Positions 5,279 to 6,889 of a DNA stretch of 6,889 nt are shown piece after piece (position 1 is the stretch's first letter; the number at the start of each line of letters is the position of its first letter). Origin of the DNA: Thermoflexales bacterium (GTDB lineage Bacteria; Chloroflexota; Anaerolineae; Fen-1058); NCBI GenBank assembly GCA_017882055.1, contig JADGQE010000220.1, positions 1-6,889 of the forward strand. Reading direction: 5' to 3'. A program made the translations under genes and the position numbers. The notes beneath the pieces are model-generated. The model was not told the origin of the DNA. It made no database searches and was given only the letters and a program-made list of their open reading frames with translations.

Positions 5279-6664
5279 CTAGGCCATGATTGTCGCTGCA
5301 AGCTCGTCATACAAATCTGCCGCCGTCACCACCTGGGCCGAGCCGAGTGATTCCTCGCAGCGGGCTGCACACAATGAGCAGCGGAAGTCCGGGCCGAGGT
5401 CGACGCCCATCGCCCGCCGGGTCAGTTGGATTGCGCACATCGCTTGCGCGATGATGTAACGCGGTTCAGGCCGATCGAGTTTTTCAAAGAACCAGCCGCA
5501 GCTGGAAAACATCCGCTGGCGGTGCACCTGGGCCTGAACGAGCCTGGCCAGGCGCAGCGTTTGCCCGGTCGTCAGATCAACCGACGCATGCTCGCGGATC
5601 AGCGCCGGCGCATCGGCGATGCCCATCACGACATCGATGTATTGATCGACGAGCTGCCATGGATCGCGAATCAAACGCCGTGTTTCATACAGGTAAATCG
5701 CATCGATCTCATCGGCCAGCAAATCGAGCGCCGATCGCAGCACCGGCTTCCAGCTGCTGTCGTCGGGTGTACAGCCGCAGCCGCTATCCCAGCGGGCCAC
5801 ACCGTGATTGCAGCTCCAGGCCGTACGTTCGATGACTTCCACTTCAAGCGTTGGCGGATGCGTGCGCAGATAATCGGCCAGCGTTACCACCGTGTACGAC
5901 GGGGCTGCGTCGTTGCGCAGAATATTGCTAAGGAATTGAACGCCGCGCCGCTGATGGTGGCCGAACGTCTCGCCATCCAGCGCGATCAACGTCAAGCCCT
6001 GGCGCCCATTCAGCACCGCTTCCAGCCAGCGGCGGCCGTCGCTGATCCAGTCCATGTCGAACGAGAGTTGATTTGACAAGGCCCGCTCGCGGACGAAGAC
6101 GACGAAATAGCCGCCGCCCGGCAAGCGCACGCGATAAGGTCCTGCGCCGGCTCGCAGATCGCCTCGCACCTGCTCTTCGCTCAGGATTGTGAAGGACAGG
6201 CCGCGCTGCGACAAAATCTCCAGTGTGCTGAGATCGACCGCCAGCTCGGGCAGCCACATGCCGCGCGGCTGGCGTTGAAAACGGTGGAGAAATGAAGCGA
6301 CCCCCCATTTGATCTGCGTGATGCGATCGCGCCGGCGGGCCAACGGTAAAATCGTATGATGCACCGACTGAGCGATGGCATTGCCCACGCCCTGCTTTTG
6401 CACGTGATTCCGATCGGCCTGCAGAATCCGGGCATACGTCGCCGCTTGATAGCGGCTGAGCCAGCTCATCAGGGTCGGCCCGGCATTGAAGCTGATCTGA
6501 TCGAAGTTGCCGGCTTCGGCATTGGGCCAGTAACATTCGGCCGTGATCTTTGCGTTGAAGTCGTGATACGGCGCAGCGCCCGGCTCGCGCGGCATCTCGC
6601 CGGTGAACGGATTTTCGCGCGACGGCTGATAAAAGTGACCGTGAATAGCAACGTAAGGCGTCAT
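5279..6664 (-). CDS. GH57-like / DUF3536 protein, compact 461-aa form
   Basis: This belongs to the DUF3536 branch of GH57-like (beta/alpha)7-barrel proteins, thought to act on alpha-glucans; activity is not proven for the branch. Landmarks: YVAIHGHFYQPSRENP (4-19, with H8 and H10), ITAECYWPNA (40-49), FNAGPTLMSWL (59-69), GMWLPELAVD (135-144, E140), LDGETFGHH (229-237, D230), and WSCNHGVARWDSGCGC (283-298). Later SSCGWFFEKL (387-396) matches the family C-terminal part. E140 and D230 are candidate catalytic residues. DUF3536 proteins I know are near 800 aa, so this is a shortened form lacking much of the C-terminal region. It ends with a Cys-rich stretch CSLCAARC (C429, C432, C436). There is no signal peptide. 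The ATG at 6664 lies just before the conserved HGHFYQP and has only a weak ribosome site. The preceding gene is also GH57, supporting a role in glycogen or maltodextrin turnover. Confidence 0.88.
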   Translation of the reverse strand: MTPYVAIHGHFYQPSRENPFTGEMPREPGAAPYHDFNAKITAECYWPNAEAGNFDQISFNAGPTLMSWLSRYQAATYARILQADRNHVQKQGVGNAIAQSVHHTILPLARRRDRITQIKWGVASFLHRFQRQPRGMWLPELAVDLSTLEILSQRGLSFTILSEEQVRGDLRAGAGPYRVRLPGGGYFVVFVRERALSNQLSFDMDWISDGRRWLEAVLNGRQGLTLIALDGETFGHHQRRGVQFLSNILRNDAAPSYTVVTLADYLRTHPPTLEVEVIERTAWSCNHGVARWDSGCGCTPDDSSWKPVLRSALDLLADEIDAIYLYETRRLIRDPWQLVDQYIDVVMGIADAPALIREHASVDLTTGQTLRLARLVQAQVHRQRMFSSCGWFFEKLDRPEPRYIIAQAMCAIQLTRRAMGVDLGPDFRCSLCAARCEESLGSAQVVTAADLYDELAATIMA

Positions 6665-6686
6665 AGATTAAGCCAATATCGACAGT

Positions 6687-6728
6687 AATGCGTACTGCGT
6701 AAGAGTTACGAATCACGCAGTACGCATT
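6687..6728. repeat. Perfect 14-bp inverted repeat between the two GH57 genes
   Basis: AATGCGTACTGCGT (6687-6700) and ACGCAGTACGCATT (6715-6728) are exact reverse complements separated by 14 bases. The stem is not GC-rich and no T run follows on either strand, so it is not a standard terminator. It may be an intergenic repeat element, an mRNA-stabilising or processing hairpin, or a protein-binding dyad. It fills almost half of the 89-base gap between the genes. Confidence 0.75.
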
Positions 6729-6753
6729 CAAAGGTTTCGTCACTTGTACTGAT

Positions 6754-6889
6754 CTAAATCAATTCAACCTGCGCCTTCATCTTCCAGACTGCGCCCGGTT
6801 CAAGTTCCAACGGCCAGTGCGCCAGGAACGTGGTGCCTTGGTAGGTCCGCTCGAAACCGGCCTCCGACAAAGACACCGTTTCGATCGGG
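6754..6889 (-). CDS. GH57 alpha-amylase/4-alpha-glucanotransferase, C-terminal end only (runs off the right edge)
   Basis: The last 44 codons of a minus-strand gene end at TAG (6754-6756). The peptide PIETVSLSEAGFERTYQG, followed by FLAHWPLELEPGAVWKMK, matches the C-terminal beta-sandwich (DUF1926) of GH57 4-alpha-glucanotransferases and alpha-amylases, where SEAGFER-YQG and a final W-PLEL-PGE-W segment are characteristic. Such enzymes cleave alpha-1,4-glucans and transfer the released maltooligosaccharide to another glucan. The barrel and catalytic residues lie beyond the window, so which of the two activities applies cannot be decided. It is followed after 89 bases by the DUF3536/GH57-like gene on the same strand. 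Confidence 0.75.
   Translation of the reverse strand, partial: PIETVSLSEAGFERTYQGTTFLAHWPLELEPGAVWKMKAQVELI

Noticed and set aside
5426..6076. 216-aa open frame on the plus strand
   Set aside because: It lies wholly opposite the well-supported DUF3536 gene and its peptide has no recognisable motif; long antisense frames are common in GC-rich coding DNA.
6687..6728. Rho-independent terminator of the upstream GH57 gene
   Set aside because: No T-rich run follows the stem on either strand.
5928..6743. 271-aa minus-strand frame beginning upstream of the DUF3536 gene
   Set aside because: It overlaps the DUF3536 gene in another frame, is Arg-rich and low in hydrophobic pattern, and would start inside the inverted repeat; the DUF3536 frame carries all conserved motifs.

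Overview
This 6.9 kb window is a chromosomal segment of a bacterium in which every supportable gene lies on the minus strand, so transcription runs from high to low coordinates. The mixture fits Chloroflexota or a similar deep-branching thermophile-related lineage: paired GH57-type alpha-glucan enzymes, a DUF5678-like small protein coupled to a single-domain retropepsin, and a GERG-type ABC-2 ATPase. This assignment is an inference from gene content; no rRNA or marker gene is present. The hexamer CGATCG is strikingly frequent (23 copies counted by eye, about 2 expected), a compositional signature worth noting.

Reading in the direction of transcription: at 6889-6754 is the C-terminal end of a GH57 alpha-amylase/4-alpha-glucanotransferase (DUF1926-type tail). 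A short spacer with a perfect 14-bp inverted repeat (6687-6728) follows, then a compact DUF3536/GH57-like protein (6664-5279) and a terminator-like hairpin (5185-5219). Next is a two-gene operon: an HD-superfamily phosphohydrolase (5122-4142) and, 13 bases later, a class V aminotransferase of the alanine/serine-glyoxylate type (4128-2962). A possible 51-residue ORF (2957-2802) sits behind it. An extended -10 promoter (2775-2783) and a repeat-rich leader precede galactokinase galK (2674-1523, GTG start).

Directly behind galK, in the same frame, is the decayed C-terminus of an alpha/beta hydrolase (about 1522-1277), which has lost its nucleophile region and carries an in-frame TGA. A consensus -10 box (1238-1243) and a hairpin followed by a T-rich run (1192-1220) then lead into a tight pair: a ribbon-helix-helix plus DUF5678-like small protein (1155-781) overlapping by 11 bases a retropepsin-like aspartic protease (791-390). 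An ABC-2 transporter ATPase (366 to beyond base 1) starts 23 bases after the protease stop and is cut by the window edge.

The genes suggest alpha-glucan handling (the two GH57 proteins), entry of galactose into central metabolism (galK), and a separate regulatory or proteolytic module (RHH-DUF5678 plus protease), possibly co-transcribed with an ABC exporter. The last is the best candidate for an incompletely described system.
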